64,000 nt of DNA, taken from the NCBI RefSeq assembly GCF_034424375.1, contig NZ_CP139965.1, positions 3,844,001 through 3,908,000 on the forward strand, written 5' to 3'. Positions 62,555-64,000 of this stretch are shown here, in pieces. Both the position numbers and the translations under genes were made by a program. How positions within the stretch are numbered: the first letter of the stretch is position 1; every line of letters begins with the position of its first letter. The notes under the pieces were generated by a model. That model made no database searches, was not told where the DNA came from, and was given only the letters and a program-made list of their open reading frames with translations. The DNA comes from Paraburkholderia kururiensis (lineage in GTDB: Bacteria > Pseudomonadota > Gammaproteobacteria > Burkholderiales > Burkholderiaceae).

Positions 62555-63328
62555 TCACAACCTCACCGAAATGCCGCGCTCGGCCATGAAGCGCTTGGCC
62601 TCGCCCACGGTGTGCTCGCCGTAGTGGAAGATGCTCGCCGCCAGCACGGCGTCCGCGTGACCTTCGGTGATGCCGTCGGCGAGGTCCTTGAGGGATCCGA
62701 CGCCGCCCGACGCGATCACCGGTACCGGCACCGCGTCCGACACGGCGCGCGTGAGCGCGAGGTCGAAGCCGCTCTTCGTGCCGTCGCGGTCCATGCTGGT
62801 GAGAAGAATTTCGCCCGCGCCGTGCTCGGCCATCTGCCGTGCCCATTGCACGGCGTCGAGGCCGGTCGGCTTGCGGCCACCGTGCGTGAACACTTCCCAG
62901 CGCGGCGTTTCGCCCTCTGCCGAGACACGTTTCGCATCGATCGCCACGACGATGCATTGCGAGCCGTACTTGCCCGTGGCGTCCCGCACGAGCTGCGGAT
63001 TCGCCACCGCCGACGAATTCATGCTGATCTTGTCCGCGCCCGCGTTCAGCAGGCGTCGCACGTCTTCCACGGTGCGCACGCCGCCGCCCACGGTGAGCGG
63101 AATGAATACCTGCGAGGCGACCGCCTCGATGATCGGCAGGATCAGATCGCGCTGGTCGGAGGTGGCGGTGATGTCGAGAAAGGTGAGCTCGTCGGCGCCC
63201 TGCTCGTCGTAGCGTCGGGCGATTTCGACAGGGTCGCCGGCGTCGCGCAGTTCGACGAAATTGACGCCCTTGACCACGCGTCCAGCCGTGACGTCGAGAC
63301 AGGGGATGATGCGTTTAGCCAGAGCCAT
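62555..63328 (-). CDS. hisF: Imidazole glycerol phosphate synthase cyclase subunit
   Basis: The 257-residue TIM barrel starts MALAKRIIPCLDVTAGRVVKGVNFVELRDAGDPVE, with catalytic D12, and the second catalytic aspartate is in LTSMDRDGTKSGFD. It closes the imidazole ring with ammonia channelled from HisH. The ATG at 63328 is chosen because the barrel begins there; the longer frame to 63442 is read-through of the spacer. Confidence 0.97.
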   Translation of the reverse strand: MALAKRIIPCLDVTAGRVVKGVNFVELRDAGDPVEIARRYDEQGADELTFLDITATSDQRDLILPIIEAVASQVFIPLTVGGGVRTVEDVRRLLNAGADKISMNSSAVANPQLVRDATGKYGSQCIVVAIDAKRVSAEGETPRWEVFTHGGRKPTGLDAVQWARQMAEHGAGEILLTSMDRDGTKSGFDLALTRAVSDAVPVPVIASGGVGSLKDLADGITEGHADAVLAASIFHYGEHTVGEAKRFMAERGISVRL

Positions 63329-63526
63329 GATCGATCTTGCCAGTGGTGAGCCACGCGGCGCTGTGCCGCTTGATGAGGCGTTGTTGAGGCGTTCGTTGTT
63401 GGAGCGTCTTCTCGGGCTTTTGTCCGGGCCTTGTCGGGGCATTCATGTAGGCCGCCAACGGCTGCCCGGAGCCCCTCGTGCACCGCTTGCCGCCGGCCGT
63501 AGACGGTCAATGCGCGAGCTCGCGGC

Positions 63527-64000
63527 TCAGGCGTCGTCCGATTCGCGAAGACTATCCGCCCGGGCCTGCGCTGCCGCGAAGTCCAGGTCGCCGGAGTAGA
63601 TCGCGCGACCGCAGATCACGCCTTCGATGCCTTCGTCCTCCACTTCGCACAGCGCGTCGATGTCGCCCAGATTCGAGAGGCCGCCGCTCGCGATTACCGG
63701 AATCTTCACGGCGCGCGCAAGGCGCACGGTCGCTTCGATGTTGATGCCCTGGAGCATGCCGTCCCGGCCGATGTCTGTGTAGACGATCGACTCGCAGCCG
63801 TAGTCTTCGAACTTACGTGCGAGGTCGACCACTTCGTGGCCCGTGAGCTTGCTCCAGCCGTCCGTGGCCACCTTGCCGTCGCGCGCATCGAGCCCGACGA
63901 TAATGTGGCCCCCGAACGCCGTGCACGCTTCCTGCAGGAAGCCCGGGTTCTTCACCGCGGCCGTGCCGATGATCACGTACGAGAGGCCGTCGTCCAGATA
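63527..64000 (-). CDS. hisA: HisA, ProFAR isomerase (5' end outside the window)
   Basis: The visible 3' part of the TIM-barrel isomerase includes YVIIGTAAVKNPGFLQEA, GLDARDGKVATDGW, the catalytic aspartate in YTDIGRDGMLQGIN and IPVIASGGLSNLGDI. The gene runs leftward and enters from the right edge, so its start is missing. It converts ProFAR to PRFAR, the substrate of HisF, encoded 198 bases downstream. The spacer between hisA and hisF holds no gene. Confidence 0.96.
   Translation of the reverse strand, partial: YLDDGLSYVIIGTAAVKNPGFLQEACTAFGGHIIVGLDARDGKVATDGWSKLTGHEVVDLARKFEDYGCESIVYTDIGRDGMLQGINIEATVRLARAVKIPVIASGGLSNLGDIDALCEVEDEGIEGVICGRAIYSGDLDFAAAQARADSLRESDDA

Overview
The window looks like a chromosomal segment of a Burkholderia/Paraburkholderia-type betaproteobacterium. 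The evidence is very high GC coding sequence, a petABC-sspAB block, a hisA-hisF-hisI-hisE-(membrane protein)-HIT-tatABC block facing a DegS/DegQ-type protease, a hemA-prfA-prmC-grxD-ubiX run, and many MFS/IclR/TetR catabolic cassettes. The assignment rests on gene content and synteny only; no 16S rRNA gene is present.

Layout. 1-5.1 kb: a UbiH-type FAD hydroxylase, ychF, a DUF3761 secreted protein and ettA. 5.4-9.0 kb: a small catabolic cluster (2,4'-dihydroxyacetophenone dioxygenase-like cupin, MFS anion transporter, SDR dehydrogenase, IclR regulator). 9.1-13.6 kb: an AsmA/DUF748-like anchored protein, then leftward genes for a HAD phosphatase, an isochorismatase-like hydrolase and an aminopeptidase P that is frameshifted in this sequence. 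14-18.6 kb: hemA, prfA, prmC, grxD, ubiX. 18.7-36.6 kb: mixed metabolism and transport (LigB-type dioxygenase, APC permease, cold-shock protein, Hsp70-like protein, three MFS carriers, nitroreductase, TetR regulator with two clear operator palindromes, three methyltransferase or conserved proteins), ending in a hybrid histidine kinase with a stand-alone receiver.

36.9-52.5 kb is accessory. A 13.9-kb genomic island (38559-52451) sits in the 3' part of tRNA-Thr(TGT), bounded by a perfect 49-bp direct repeat. It carries a tyrosine integrase, a HigBA-like toxin-antitoxin pair, a complete type I restriction-modification operon (hsdM-hsdS-hsdR), an unknown gene divergent from hsdM, an AlpA-like HTH plus RepA-like ATPase pair, a replication-relaxation/MobC-like protein, a DUF6573 protein and a 46-codon ORF. 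Its most unusual part is about 890 bp without a convincing gene (50844-51732), packed with inverted repeats. These include a perfect 27-bp stem and a long-range 26-bp stem enclosing 150 nt, so it is a candidate large structured RNA or an origin-type DNA element.

52.5-64 kb is core again: tRNA-Thr, sspB, sspA, petC, petB, petA, a Nif3-like protein, a DegS/DegQ-type protease, tatC, tatB, tatA, a HIT protein, a DUF4870-type membrane protein, hisE, hisI, hisF and the 3' part of hisA. The bc1 complex and the Tat system are functionally linked, because Rieske proteins such as PetA are normally Tat substrates; PetA here begins with an SRRTWL twin-arginine-like segment.
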